From positions 1-64,000 of the forward strand of contig JAHBUB010000014.1 in the NCBI GenBank assembly GCA_019638285.1: a DNA stretch of 64,000 nucleotides. The letters are read 5' to 3'. The translations under genes were made by a program, and so were the position numbers. This stretch comes from Cyclobacteriaceae bacterium (GTDB lineage: Bacteria; Bacteroidota; Bacteroidia; Cytophagales; Cyclobacteriaceae). The notes under the pieces are model-generated. The model was not told the origin of the DNA and searched no databases. It saw only the letters and a program-made list of their open reading frames with translations. Positions 8,910-18,488 of the stretch are shown one piece after another (the first letter of the stretch is position 1; the number at the start of each line of letters is the position of its first letter).

Positions 8910-10814
8910 ATGCACAGCCCTTATAATACTTATTTAAAATATATATTTAATAGTATAACATTAGTCTGTCTACTTTGTGTACTACCTACCATTCATTCTT
9001 TTGCACAAAACACTGATGAGATTCAAATTGCGAAAGAATATGCGCTAAAAGGCGAAAAAGAAAAAGCAATAAAAGTTTACGAAGACTTGGCGCGAAATTT
9101 TGTCAACATTCCATTAATACATAATGATTACCTCAACCTAATGTTAGACCTTGGCAAGTATAAAGATGCCGAAAATTATGTGGATAGACTTATTCGAAAG
9201 CAAGATGACCGCTTTACTTATCGCCTCGATCTTGGTTTGGTTTACATTAGGGCAGGAGATGTTCAAAAAGCAGAAAAACAATTCAAGAGTGTTATCAAAT
9301 CGAATGCGAATGACATTTATCGGATTAAATCCATTTCTGATTACTTGGCTTCACAGCGCCTTACGGATTATGCGGTTATGGCTATGCAGGAAGCACGACA
9401 GGTCCATTCCAACAATTCACTTTTTACCCTTGAGTTGGCCAACCTATACCGTTTGCAGGGAAACCGAGATGCAATGGTGGGAGAGTACCTCAACTATGTT
9501 ACCCAAACACCGGGAAATATTAATTATGTAAAAAACCTTTTACAAATTTTGCTTACCAAACCAGAAGAGATGGAAGCACTTGAGCGATTGCTCTATGACG
9601 AGGCGCAAAAAAATCCTAACTCAGAAGTGTATGCCGATCTTTTAATTTGGGTTAACCTGCAGCAAAAAAATTTTTATGGAGCCTTTATTCAGGCAAGAGC
9701 TTACGATAAACGTTTTAAAAATGAATTTTCAAAAACGTTGGAGATCGCAAACATAGCGCTGAGCAATGAGGATTTTGAAAATGCAGACAGGGGCTTTTCA
9801 TATGTGGTTAAAGAATATAGCAATACCGATAATTATTTGCCGGCACGGCTCGGCCAAATAAGGGCGAGGGAGGCGAAAGTGAAAAGGAGTTATCCCATCA
9901 AAAAAGACTCCGTCCGATATCTGATAGGCGAGTATCAATCTTTTATAGAAAGCTATCCGGAGAATCCTAACGCTTATGAAGCCATTTTAAATCAGGCCTT
10001 ACTCTACGGGTATCAGTTGGATGAAAAAGATGCAGCTATTGACAAACTAAATGTACTTATTGAAAATCCACGAGTAGCGCCTTATGTCAAAGCAAAAGCA
10101 AAATTGGAGATGGGTGATATTTATATGCTTAAGGAAGAACCTTGGGAATCCACTTTGTTGTATTCGCAGGTAGAACGATCACAACGCGAAACTCCAATAG
10201 GGTATGAGGCAAAGCTGCGAAACGCAAAATTATCTTACTATAAGGGAGAGTTTGCATTGGCACAAGAGCACTTGGATATTCTGAAAGAGGCAACTACAAG
10301 GGAAATTGCTAATGATGCAATGGATCTCAGTATCAGAATAAAGGAGAACACAGCCTTTGATAGTACGGGCACAGCGCTTAAAGAATATGCAGCCATCGAA
10401 TTATTACTGCACCAAAATAAAGTAGACTCAGCATTGATGCGGATAACTGATTTGAAAAAAGGGATACTTCCTACAAAACATCCGGCAGACAGTACCCTAT
10501 CGAAATTTTCAAATGCAACGATATTGGATGATGTGTACTGGCTCGAAGCCCAGATACGATTAAAGCAAGGGGAGTTTGATCAGGCCTATGCGTTGTTACA
10601 AAAAATACTTGACGAATATGGAGAAGACATCCTGGCAGATGACGCTCTCTTTACGCAAGGGGATATTCTGGAGAATTATAAAAATGAAAAAACAGCAGCC
10701 ATGGAAATCTATCGTGAATTTTTAAACCGATTTCCGGGAAGTGTATATGCTGCTGAAGCAAGAAAGCGGTACAGAAACCTCCGAGGAGATTTCGACCCCA
10801 AACCCAATCAATAA
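8910..10814 (+). CDS. Secreted tetratricopeptide-repeat protein
   Basis: The 634-residue protein has an N-terminal signal peptide (hydrophobic core TLVCLLCVLP, cleavage probably after HSFAQ). Tandem TPR helices cover most of its length; good examples are AKEYALKGEKEKAIKVYEDLA near residue 40 and FDQAYALLQKILDEYG near residue 560. A likely periplasmic or outer-membrane scaffold, although no partner is evident. The ATG follows a perfect DnaA box by one base, so its promoter must lie inside the proposed origin region. DnaA binding could influence it. No Shine-Dalgarno is visible, which is normal here. Confidence 0.85.
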   Translation: MHSPYNTYLKYIFNSITLVCLLCVLPTIHSFAQNTDEIQIAKEYALKGEKEKAIKVYEDLARNFVNIPLIHNDYLNLMLDLGKYKDAENYVDRLIRKQDDRFTYRLDLGLVYIRAGDVQKAEKQFKSVIKSNANDIYRIKSISDYLASQRLTDYAVMAMQEARQVHSNNSLFTLELANLYRLQGNRDAMVGEYLNYVTQTPGNINYVKNLLQILLTKPEEMEALERLLYDEAQKNPNSEVYADLLIWVNLQQKNFYGAFIQARAYDKRFKNEFSKTLEIANIALSNEDFENADRGFSYVVKEYSNTDNYLPARLGQIRAREAKVKRSYPIKKDSVRYLIGEYQSFIESYPENPNAYEAILNQALLYGYQLDEKDAAIDKLNVLIENPRVAPYVKAKAKLEMGDIYMLKEEPWESTLLYSQVERSQRETPIGYEAKLRNAKLSYYKGEFALAQEHLDILKEATTREIANDAMDLSIRIKENTAFDSTGTALKEYAAIELLLHQNKVDSALMRITDLKKGILPTKHPADSTLSKFSNATILDDVYWLEAQIRLKQGEFDQAYALLQKILDEYGEDILADDALFTQGDILENYKNEKTAAMEIYREFLNRFPGSVYAAEARKRYRNLRGDFDPKPNQ

Positions 10815-10957
10815 CCAAAATATCGTTGCTGCTTGTTGGTAAAAATTTTAAGTGAGGCTTTCAAAAACGGAAACGAAAAGGCCAAATTATTTTTCTAATA
10901 AGAATTTCTCATCTTAGTAAGCTTGATGTCGATATGAATGCCAAAAATTTCAAATAG

Positions 10958-12397
10958 ATGAAAAAATTTTTTCTGCTCATTTTATTTCTTTTAATTGGTT
11001 TAGTAGCCGTACTTCTTATTAATACGCTTCGATTAAAATCGAAGCAACTTGTAATCACAGAAATCCCATCGCCAAAAATATCGAACGATGCATTAGAAAA
11101 CTTTAAAAAGGCCATTCGCATTAAGACCGTTTCGTATGGTGACAGCATTCCATTAGATACCGCTAAATTTCTGGAATTCCATAGATTCTTAGAATCAACA
11201 TATCCACTCGTTCACGAAAAATTGCAACGTGAAAAAGTGAAAGGCTATAGCTTGTTATACAAATGGGAAGGAAAAGATGTCAGACCTAATCCTATAATAT
11301 TAATGGCCCATATGGATGTGGTACCCATAGAACCGGGAACGGAATCTTTATGGTCTGTTGGTCCTTTTGAGGGGGTAATTAAAAATGATACGATTTGGGG
11401 AAGAGGCGCAACAGATGATAAAATGAATCTGATTGCGATCATGGAAGCCATTGAAAATTTATTGAAAGAAAATTTTGTGCCAGAACGAACTATCTATTTG
11501 GCGTTTGGGCATGATGAAGAAATTGGAGGAAAGGGCGCAATAGCGATTGCCAAACTACTTGAGACACGAAATATTAAAGCGGATTTGGTTTTGGATGAGG
11601 GAGGAATAATAACAATGGATAAAGTTCCTGGTATTACTCAGCCAGTAGCATTAATAGGAACCTCAGAAAAGGGATATTTATCGCTCCAGCTTTCTGTAGC
11701 GCTTAACGGTGGACATTCATCAATGCCCGAACCGGAAACTGCAATTGATATTTTAATTAATGCCATTGTGAGACTTCGTGCCAACCCATTTGAAGCCGAC
11801 TTCTCACAGTCAACAAAAGACTTTATAGCGTTCATTGGTCCTGAACAACCGTTCTTTCAAAAAATAGTATTTGCCAATCAATGGCTCTTTAAGAATACTA
11901 TCGTGGGAATATATGAGCAAAGTGCGGCCGGCAATGCCATGGTACGAACTACCATAGCACCTACTGTAATTAATGCCGGAGTGAAGGACAATGTAATCCC
12001 AACGTTGGCCAACGCAACGATCAATTTCCGTTTATTACCAGGAGACACTCAGGAATCAGTGACGGACCATGTTACTTCGGTAATATCAGATCCACGAGTG
12101 AAAATATCCAAGCTCAGTTTCGGTAACGATCCTTCTGCGGTTACCCCTGTTAATGGCTTTGGTTTTAAAACCGTAGAAGCGGCCACAAAAAAAACTTTTG
12201 GTCATGTAATAGTGGCTCCATTTCTAATGATAGGAGCAACAGACTCGCGTCATTTTGGTGGCGTTTCCGATCAGATTATAAAATTTAGCCCAATGAATGA
12301 CCCCATCGGGTTTCATGGAATAAATGAACGCATAAGTGTAAAGGGGTATCAGGATGGAATCTGGTTTTTTGAACAATTAATTAGATCAATAGAATAA
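10958..12397 (+). CDS. M20 family metallopeptidase (PM20D1/carboxypeptidase S-like)
   Basis: The 479-residue protein has an N-terminal membrane anchor or signal (MKKFFLLILFLLIGLVAVLL). A zinc peptidase domain follows with the first metal motif AHMDVVP (His118, Asp120), then GRGATDDK for the bridging Asp, and HDEEIGG for the catalytic Glu and metal ligand. The dimerisation domain occupies roughly residues 225-370. The overall pattern is closest to PM20D1/Cps1-like N-acyl-amino-acid or dipeptide hydrolases, acting outside the cytoplasm. The last base overlaps the next gene's ATG (TAATG). Confidence 0.9.
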   Translation: MKKFFLLILFLLIGLVAVLLINTLRLKSKQLVITEIPSPKISNDALENFKKAIRIKTVSYGDSIPLDTAKFLEFHRFLESTYPLVHEKLQREKVKGYSLLYKWEGKDVRPNPIILMAHMDVVPIEPGTESLWSVGPFEGVIKNDTIWGRGATDDKMNLIAIMEAIENLLKENFVPERTIYLAFGHDEEIGGKGAIAIAKLLETRNIKADLVLDEGGIITMDKVPGITQPVALIGTSEKGYLSLQLSVALNGGHSSMPEPETAIDILINAIVRLRANPFEADFSQSTKDFIAFIGPEQPFFQKIVFANQWLFKNTIVGIYEQSAAGNAMVRTTIAPTVINAGVKDNVIPTLANATINFRLLPGDTQESVTDHVTSVISDPRVKISKLSFGNDPSAVTPVNGFGFKTVEAATKKTFGHVIVAPFLMIGATDSRHFGGVSDQIIKFSPMNDPIGFHGINERISVKGYQDGIWFFEQLIRSIE

Positions 12398-12795
12398 TGG
12401 AAGAAACAGTAATGAATTTCCACACCCGCAAATGGGTAAAGCCGGAAGACCTCAATCCCAATCAAACTTTGTTTGGAGGAAGGCTTTTGCAATGGATAGA
12501 CGAGGAGGCAGCGCTTTACACGATCATTCAATTGGAGAATACGCACATCGTCACCAAGTTTATTTCTGAGATCAACTTTATCTCAGCGCCAAAACAAGGG
12601 GATATTATAGAAATAGGAATTGTAGCAACCGAATTCGGACGATCATCCATTACGCTTCGATGTGAAGTGAGAAACAAAATGACGCGCGACCCCATTCTAT
12701 CCATAGAAAAATTAATTTTTGTAAACCTGGATGAAAATGGAAAGCCGAAACCCCATGGGAAGACCGGTGTCACCTATGCGAAGGATCGAATTTAG
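12397..12795 (+). CDS. Acyl-CoA thioesterase, hotdog fold (YciA/BFIT type)
   Basis: The 132-residue single hotdog domain carries the family signature NPNQTLFGGRLLQWIDEEAA (residues 20-39), whose Asp/Glu pair serves catalysis in the hexameric acyl-CoA thioesterases. ISFISAPKQGD-like strand sequence and the closing KLIFVNLDENGKPKPHGK motif also fit. It would hydrolyse acyl-CoA to free acid and CoA in the cytoplasm. A second possible start is Met6. It is translationally coupled to the M20 peptidase gene, with no obvious shared pathway. Confidence 0.9.
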   Translation: MEETVMNFHTRKWVKPEDLNPNQTLFGGRLLQWIDEEAALYTIIQLENTHIVTKFISEINFISAPKQGDIIEIGIVATEFGRSSITLRCEVRNKMTRDPILSIEKLIFVNLDENGKPKPHGKTGVTYAKDRI

Positions 12796-12870
12796 ATGAA
12801 CTTAAAGAGCGGTTAGTTAGTAACGGAATAAAATCAATTCAAACCAGCCGCTACCAAATACTTAATTTAC

Positions 12871-15567
12871 CTACTCACTCCTCAGCGCATCAATCGGATT
12901 AGAGCTGGCAGCCTTTATAGACTGAAAGCCCATGGTGAGCCATGCAATAATAAAGGAGGCCAAGCCTGCAAGCAAGTAAACCAGAACTCCCACCTCTACT
13001 TTATACATGTAGCTTTCCAGCCACCAATTGACGGCATACCATGCAATAGGTACGGATAATATAAAGGCGATAATTATGAGTTTACCAAATTCTCTGGAGA
13101 GCAACAGGACAATGCTACTTACCGAAGCGCCCAATACTTTACGTATTCCAATTTCTTTATTGCGCTGTTCGGCCGTGAACGAAGTAAGAGCGAACAAACC
13201 AAGGCTGGCAACGAGAATGGCCAGTCCGGCAAAGACGGCAAATATTTTACCCAGCCGCTGTTCTGAATCATACATTTTTCCAAACGCCTGATCCAGGAAT
13301 GTATACTGAAAAGGTTGACCAGGCGCCATTTTTGTCCAAGTGTTTTGTATGGCATTAATTACATCCTGCGTATTGGTTGCCTGGAAACGAAAAGAGATTC
13401 GCGAGGTGCTTTTGCGAAGAAACAAGGCCACCGGAGTAATGCTTTGCTTTAGGGATTCAAAGTGAAAATCCTTCAACGATCCTATAACCTGAAAGCTTAC
13501 GAAATTTGGTTTTCCGTCAGCACCCTGGCCACCACCAAACGTAGCGATTTTCTTACCTATGGGATCTTCCGTGAAGTTAAACATTTTTAAAGCCGCCTCA
13601 TTCATAATAACGGCACCGGAATCAGAAGGGAAGTCACGGGAGAAATTTCGACCTTCAATTATTTCCATTCCCAAAGTAGGTACATAATCCTGATCGACTG
13701 ACCATACCTGTAAGCTCACCATATTGTCTTGCGAGGGGTCAGTTCCTTCCGGCCAATAGACATTGTCATTTCTGCTGGTACCTGCCACCGGGAGAAAGCC
13801 CGAAATAGAACCATTGGTAATGAAAGAGTTTTTTAACACTTCATCTTTGAATGATTGTAACTGACCACCCATGGCGTATGCATCCTGTATTACGATCACC
13901 TGATCTTTGTTAAAACCAATTTTCTTATGTTGGATGTAGGAGAGCTGTTGTTGCACAGTGAATGTGCCAATGATGAGGATGATCGAAATTGAGAACTGAA
14001 AGACAACAAGCCCACTTCGTATCAAACCACTTTTCATTCCAAGTGCCATATTGCCTTTGAGCACGTTGATTGGTCGAAAAGCAGATAAGAAGAATGCAGG
14101 ATAAGTGCCGGCAAAAATTCCTATAAGAACAGAAACCCCAAAAACGATTAAAACGAAGGCTGGGTTGGTCCACGGTATTGAAATTTGTCGGCCAGAGAGA
14201 TCATTGAAGAAAGGCATGGCGAGGTAAGCCAAAAGCAGAGCGATCACAAAAGAAAAAATGCTTAATAGAATGGACTCCATTAAGAATTGATTGACAAGGT
14301 GCAGCCTCAATGAACCCATTACTTTTCTCATACCCACTTCTTTTGCTCTGTTGGCAGAGCGCGCGGTTGAAAGATTCATGAAGTTGATACATGCAATTAG
14401 CAGAATAAATAGGGCAACAGCTCCAAAGAGGTACACATAGGTAATGTTGCTGTTGGGCTCAAACTCACCGGATAGATCAGAATGCAAATGGATATCAAGC
14501 AAAGGACGCAGGGTATAGTCAAGCTTGTTTCCGGCTTTGAAGAAAGCATCCATGTCCACCTCTGGCCCAAGCATTTGTTTTAACAACGGAGTAACATGAA
14601 TATCAACAAGCTTTGGAAACTTGGCTTCCAACTCCTGGGCGCTGGCTCCATCACGAAGCAATAAATAGGTAACAAAGTTGTGGCTTAGCCACTCATCGTT
14701 TTTACTGTCTTTGAGGCTCTCCATGGAAAGCATCATACTAAAATGAAAATGACTCTCCCGAGGTATGTCTTTGTATACGCCCGTGATCTTATAGTTGTGC
14801 AAGTTATCCAGAATGAGTGTTTGGCCTATAGGATCTTCATTGTTAGGAAAAAGTTTAGCGGCTGTGCTTTCACTTAACACCAGAGTGTTGGGTTCAACGA
14901 GTGCGGTTTTGGAATTTCCGCTCGTAAGAGGAATAGTAAAAACATTAAAAATGGTGCTATCGGTATAGACCACATTTGTTTCGCGAATATTATCGACCGA
15001 TCGCTTGACCAGCATTGTTCCCTCCTGGCGAATGCGTGCCATGTCTTCCACTTCCGGGTAAACCTCTTTCATGGCAGGCCCCATAGGTGCAGAAGCGGTC
15101 ACCATATGGAGATGATTTCCATTAAAAAGTATTTCAGAATCAATGCGATAAATTCGGTCCGCCTTCGCATTGTATTTATCGTAACTCAACTCATTGAATA
15201 TGTACAACACAATCACCAGGCAAGAGGCGATGCCTACCGCCAAACCTGTGATGTTGATAACAGAGTAGAAGCTTTGCTTACGAAGATTACGAAAGGCAAT
15301 GGTGAAATAATTTTTTAACATGGCTTTAAAAATTGAATTTTCAGAATGAATAGTTTGATGCTGTGTTTCGCGAAGCCCTTTGGTATGGCCAAATGATTTC
15401 AAAACTTCTTGATAGGCATCTATAAAAATTTTTCCCTGTTCCATTTCATTTTCTACACTGGAACAAATGTGATCTACCAACTCGTCTTGCAAGGGCTCAT
15501 AGACCAGACCTCGGTAGTGGAGGTCTTTGATAATATAATTAATATGTTCGCTGGTCAGCTGAGGCAT
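12871..15567 (-). CDS. FtsX/MacB-like ABC transporter permease with N-terminal prefix domain
   Basis: The 898-residue protein consists of a cytosolic prefix of about 85 residues (the domain found on permeases encoded beside PadR regulators), then two FtsX/MacB permease units. Each unit has one N-terminal membrane helix, a large periplasmic domain and three C-terminal helices. The two conserved permease turns, AKEVGMRKVMGS and NKEIGIRKVLGAS, are both present. No ATPase is encoded beside it, as is common for these Bacteroidota proteins, so it must use a subunit encoded elsewhere or act otherwise. It starts 3 bp after the PadR gene. Likely role: export of lipid- or peptide-like molecules or an envelope stress response. 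Confidence 0.92.
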   Translation of the reverse strand: MPQLTSEHINYIIKDLHYRGLVYEPLQDELVDHICSSVENEMEQGKIFIDAYQEVLKSFGHTKGLRETQHQTIHSENSIFKAMLKNYFTIAFRNLRKQSFYSVINITGLAVGIASCLVIVLYIFNELSYDKYNAKADRIYRIDSEILFNGNHLHMVTASAPMGPAMKEVYPEVEDMARIRQEGTMLVKRSVDNIRETNVVYTDSTIFNVFTIPLTSGNSKTALVEPNTLVLSESTAAKLFPNNEDPIGQTLILDNLHNYKITGVYKDIPRESHFHFSMMLSMESLKDSKNDEWLSHNFVTYLLLRDGASAQELEAKFPKLVDIHVTPLLKQMLGPEVDMDAFFKAGNKLDYTLRPLLDIHLHSDLSGEFEPNSNITYVYLFGAVALFILLIACINFMNLSTARSANRAKEVGMRKVMGSLRLHLVNQFLMESILLSIFSFVIALLLAYLAMPFFNDLSGRQISIPWTNPAFVLIVFGVSVLIGIFAGTYPAFFLSAFRPINVLKGNMALGMKSGLIRSGLVVFQFSISIILIIGTFTVQQQLSYIQHKKIGFNKDQVIVIQDAYAMGGQLQSFKDEVLKNSFITNGSISGFLPVAGTSRNDNVYWPEGTDPSQDNMVSLQVWSVDQDYVPTLGMEIIEGRNFSRDFPSDSGAVIMNEAALKMFNFTEDPIGKKIATFGGGQGADGKPNFVSFQVIGSLKDFHFESLKQSITPVALFLRKSTSRISFRFQATNTQDVINAIQNTWTKMAPGQPFQYTFLDQAFGKMYDSEQRLGKIFAVFAGLAILVASLGLFALTSFTAEQRNKEIGIRKVLGASVSSIVLLLSREFGKLIIIAFILSVPIAWYAVNWWLESYMYKVEVGVLVYLLAGLASFIIAWLTMGFQSIKAASSNPIDALRSE

Positions 15568-15570
15568 GAT

Positions 15571-15903
15571 CTAGACAATTTGTACTTGCAGTACGGCAGA
15601 CATGGTTTTGATAAAATCTTTGAATTCCATTATCCTCTCTTTCACCAGGCTTTTTCCTGTTACTGTAATCGTATAGTATTTGCGCACGCGTTTTCCTATA
15701 AGCACGGTCTCGGTTTGCAATAAGCCGTCTGCTTCTAGTTTATGAAGCGCGGGATAGAGAGCCCCCTCTGTGAGAAGGATTCTTCCTACGGAGAGCTCTT
15801 TCACTTTTTGTGTGATTTCATAACCGTACATTTTGCCATTGCCTTGGAGCACTTTCAGCAAGATGGTTTGTAGGGTTCCTTTTAATAGTTCTGGGGAATG
15901 CAT
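15571..15903 (-). CDS. PadR family transcriptional regulator
   Basis: I place the start at the ATG at 15903 (110 residues, MHSPELLKGTLQTIL...), the usual beginning of this family. A longer open frame extends upstream to 16002, but it would run through the promoter palindrome. The winged helix is clear: GYEITQKVKELS, then LTEGALYPALHKLEADGLL, and the wing RKYYTITVTGK. Small PadR proteins of this type bind as dimers and repress their own operon, releasing DNA on binding a small molecule. The linked permease carries the prefix domain typical of PadR partners, so this gene almost certainly controls it. Confidence 0.93.
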   Translation of the reverse strand: MHSPELLKGTLQTILLKVLQGNGKMYGYEITQKVKELSVGRILLTEGALYPALHKLEADGLLQTETVLIGKRVRKYYTITVTGKSLVKERIMEFKDFIKTMSAVLQVQIV

Positions 15904-15912
15904 AATGGGGCG

Positions 15913-15933
15913 ATACATAAGAGAATTATGTAT
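15913..15933. promoter_or_regulatory. PadR-operon palindrome (probable operator)
   Basis: ATACATAA and TTATGTAT form perfect 8-bp arms around a 5-bp spacer, starting 10 bp upstream of the chosen PadR start. The ACAT/ATGT halves recall PadR operators, although their order is inverted relative to the classical ATGT-N8-ACAT box. The position fits autoregulation of the PadR-permease operon. Confidence 0.55.
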
Positions 15934-16049
15934 ATAAGACGCACAATCGTTCAGTTGGTTGCATATTTCCATGGAGATAATGAAGAGATGTTCATTTTTC
16001 AACTGTTTTGCTATACTTTCCCTTCGTAAAGCATTAAATTCACCTTTCT

Positions 16050-16829
16050 ATGAAGAAGACGGTCGTTTTGGCTTTGGTGTTGTTTGTGGTGTGGTGTGTG
16101 GTTTGCGCCATATGGTATGTTTTTTCCGTCAAGGGCTTAACCACGGATCCGTCAACTTTTAATGCGGCCAGCAATACAGTAGCAATCATTGAAATTCTGT
16201 TCATGACCTTGGGCGCGTTCTTGATTGGCTTTTTAGCCGCTTATTATTTGCAAGAGGAACCGATCAAAAAATGGAAAATTGCCTATTTCACAGAAGAGCA
16301 TGAAAAGAAAGAATTTCAGTTTTCAGCGCACTCATTAAAGGCAGAGAGGCAAAATTTACTGAATGAGAAAACCCATCTGGAGTTTCAATATAAAAAGGAG
16401 TTGGCCGAAAAGAACCAGCTCACCCAACAACTCAAAACAAAAGTAGAGCAAACTTCTAAGGAATTGGAAATACAAAAAGAGCAGGAAGATTTGTTGCGAA
16501 ATGAATTGAATGAGCTCCGACCTAAAACGGAACAGTTAGGGGCAGAGATTTCACATCTTCGATTTAAAGTAAAGCAACTGGAATTTGAAAATCAAAGCAA
16601 ATCAGAGTTGCGGGTTCCAAAAGAAGATGAGATCAGTGACCTTACCCTGATTCAAGGTATTGGACCCGCCATCTCTCGTAAGCTGTATGCCATGGGGATA
16701 TATTCTTTTAAACAAATCAGTCAGTTCGATCAGAACATGATCAGTCAGGTAGGCAAAGCCCTAAAGTATTTTCCAGATCGCATTCTTCGCGATGATTGGG
16801 TAGGGCAGGCGCGAAAGCTAAGTAATTAA
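16050..16829 (+). CDS. Membrane-anchored coiled-coil protein with C-terminal helix-hairpin-helix domain
   Basis: The 259-residue protein has two N-terminal membrane helices (about residues 5-25 and 45-68). A Lys/Glu/Gln-rich coiled coil covers roughly 90-185, and a C-terminal HhH domain holds the motif LIQGIGPAISRKLYAMGI. The HhH belongs to the group seen in ribosomal-protein-L21-like and 'predicted flap endonuclease-1-like' proteins, where it may bind nucleic acid or simply mediate contacts. No experimentally defined function is known to me. It is divergent from the PadR gene and monocistronic. Confidence 0.72.
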   Translation: MKKTVVLALVLFVVWCVVCAIWYVFSVKGLTTDPSTFNAASNTVAIIEILFMTLGAFLIGFLAAYYLQEEPIKKWKIAYFTEEHEKKEFQFSAHSLKAERQNLLNEKTHLEFQYKKELAEKNQLTQQLKTKVEQTSKELEIQKEQEDLLRNELNELRPKTEQLGAEISHLRFKVKQLEFENQSKSELRVPKEDEISDLTLIQGIGPAISRKLYAMGIYSFKQISQFDQNMISQVGKALKYFPDRILRDDWVGQARKLSN

Positions 16830-16947
16830 ATGTTGGCAGAAGTCTAACAATTGATAAAAATCATAATCTGTCTTTGTGGGTTATGATTGCGCTCATTTAT
16901 CACATGAAAGAAGTTGTTTAAGATTGTGTCTTTATTTGAGGAGGGGA

Positions 16948-17433
16948 ATGAAGATGGAGTCAGCTGCTAAAGACATAAACAAGATAAAGGTCAGGCAATT
17001 GCTAATCCCGCAATTGGAGGAGGAGCTTCGTGATCATCACAAGTTTATTAAAGAAACGGTACCCCTGATAAAAGAATTGCTCAGGTTGTTAACCATAAAC
17101 CACGGGCAAATTAACCCTGAGTTGATATGTATCAATGAAAAATTTTCTGTACTGGTCAATGAACTTTTTCTACAGATAAAAAAAGACGAAGATGAGGTGT
17201 TTCCGATTTTGAAACACCGCAACTCTAAGGGAACACTCAAGCATATTAAAGTAATGACAAGGCATGAACAGGCATTTTTAAAAGCACTTTTCAGGGACAT
17301 TAGGACGCTAAGCAATGATTACAATCTTCCTACGGGAGCCTGTAAAGTGTTTGCCCTTACCTACAAAAGGTTGCAAGCTTTCGATAGGAAACTGACTTTG
17401 TATTTGGATATAGAAAGCTGTTTTCATATCTAA
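16948..17433 (+). CDS. RIC/YtfE-like hemerythrin-domain protein with missing iron ligands
   Basis: The 161-residue helical protein follows the layout of the RIC/YtfE di-iron repair proteins: a DHHKFIKETVPLIKEL helix (His30, His31), NHGQINPEL (His52), DEDEVFPIL and RHEQAFLKALFRDI, ending with PTGACKVFALTYKRL. Several positions that are His in RIC are changed: the HPEL His is Asn, the His before the acidic stretch is Gln, and the final DLHxHIHLEN segment reads KLTLYLDIES. The di-iron centre is therefore probably incomplete. A purine-rich GAGGAGGGG at 16938-16946 is an unusually strong Shine-Dalgarno for this genome. It is better spaced for the second ATG at 16954, so either ATG may be used. It has no N-terminal ScdA domain. 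Confidence 0.65.
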   Translation: MKMESAAKDINKIKVRQLLIPQLEEELRDHHKFIKETVPLIKELLRLLTINHGQINPELICINEKFSVLVNELFLQIKKDEDEVFPILKHRNSKGTLKHIKVMTRHEQAFLKALFRDIRTLSNDYNLPTGACKVFALTYKRLQAFDRKLTLYLDIESCFHI

Positions 17434-17763
17434 AAGATAGATTGGCGATTAAGCATAAATCCATTTTAAAACGGGAGCATTAATGATGCAAGGATGAAAG
17501 AAGAAGATTTCAATAGAGATTTACCTGAATGAAGTAATTTGAAATCCATGTCTTCAAGGAACGCTATACTATAAATACAATACAAGTGAGTGTCTTACGA
17601 GACCCTAAAGGATTATATCCCACGGTCAGGGTTCACAACGCAGCGTATGTTACAAGTTTATTAATGAAAGCGTTGACAAGCTGCCAATAGCCAGAAAGCC
17701 TTCCAAAATAATAGCATCAGTTCCATGCCTCTATAAATCACCCTTACTGTTACCTTTACTCCA
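17434..17763. other. 330-bp gap without a gene
   Basis: No open frame longer than about a dozen codons with a sensible start, no tRNA-like structure and no strong hairpin was seen. TACCTTTA at 17751-17758 resembles the -7 promoter element TAnnTTTG and lies only 6 bp before the next ATG, so it would imply a nearly leaderless transcript. It has no convincing -33 partner. Confidence 0.4.
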
Positions 17764-18372
17764 ATGAGTAACCTGCAATATATTTTTGAATTATTAGGCA
17801 CTTTGCTTTTTGCCATCAGTGGGGCGCTGGCGGTACGCGATCACGATGCTGATCTCTTTGGGGCCACGTTTACGGGTTTTGTGACTGCCATTGGCGGGGG
17901 TACGTTACGAGACATCATGCTGGGTAGCTACCCGCTTACATGGATATCCGACATTCGCTTTCTCTATGCGATTATGCTGGGGGCGTTAGTGTCCTACTTG
18001 TTTTTCAAATCTTTGGTGCGACTGAGCCGCACGTTTTTATTTTTTGATGCGTTGGGGATTTCTCTTTTTACTATTCTGGGAGTGGAAAAAGCATTATCAC
18101 TAGGGGTGCGCCCCGAAATAGCGGCTATCATGGGTATGTTTTCTGCCGTGATGGGTGGCGTGATCCGTGATACTTTGATTAACGAAACGCCGGTATTGTT
18201 TCGTAAAGAGATTTACGCCACTGCCTGTCTGAGTGGGGCGGTGTTATATCTGGTACTCAATCGTTTTGAGGTAGACCGAGATGTTAACCTGATTGTTTCA
18301 AGTGCATTAATTTTTGTGGTGAGGATGGTGGCACTAAGATTTAAGCTAACCCTTCCCAATTTCAAGCGATAG
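17764..18372 (+). CDS. Trimeric intracellular cation channel family protein (YicG/UPF0126)
   Basis: The 202-residue membrane protein has about seven helices arranged as two repeated glycine-rich units. The signature turns are AIGGGTLRDIMLG in the first half and VMGGVIRDTLINE in the second, marking the inverted repeat of prokaryotic TRIC channels. These form homotrimers in the cytoplasmic membrane, each subunit with its own cation pore. Some homologues have been linked to glycine uptake, which the sequence alone cannot decide. It stands alone with no operon partner. Confidence 0.92.
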   Translation: MSNLQYIFELLGTLLFAISGALAVRDHDADLFGATFTGFVTAIGGGTLRDIMLGSYPLTWISDIRFLYAIMLGALVSYLFFKSLVRLSRTFLFFDALGISLFTILGVEKALSLGVRPEIAAIMGMFSAVMGGVIRDTLINETPVLFRKEIYATACLSGAVLYLVLNRFEVDRDVNLIVSSALIFVVRMVALRFKLTLPNFKR

Positions 18373-18488
18373 TTTTCTTTTTAACTAAGATAGAACGAGC
18401 ATGACAAATCAAAAAATTTATAACCCTTTGAAATACTGAAAGTAAGATTTTTGATAAATTAGCGAAACCAATCAATCCCCTTACTTCG

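Noticed and set aside
9151-9531. 126-codon + strand frame inside the TPR gene
   Set aside because: Alternative frame of a gene with clear TPR repeats; no independent support.
17581-17660. Possible tRNA-like segment (GGGTTCACAACGC)
   Set aside because: The T-arm-like word has no matching acceptor or anticodon stems around it.
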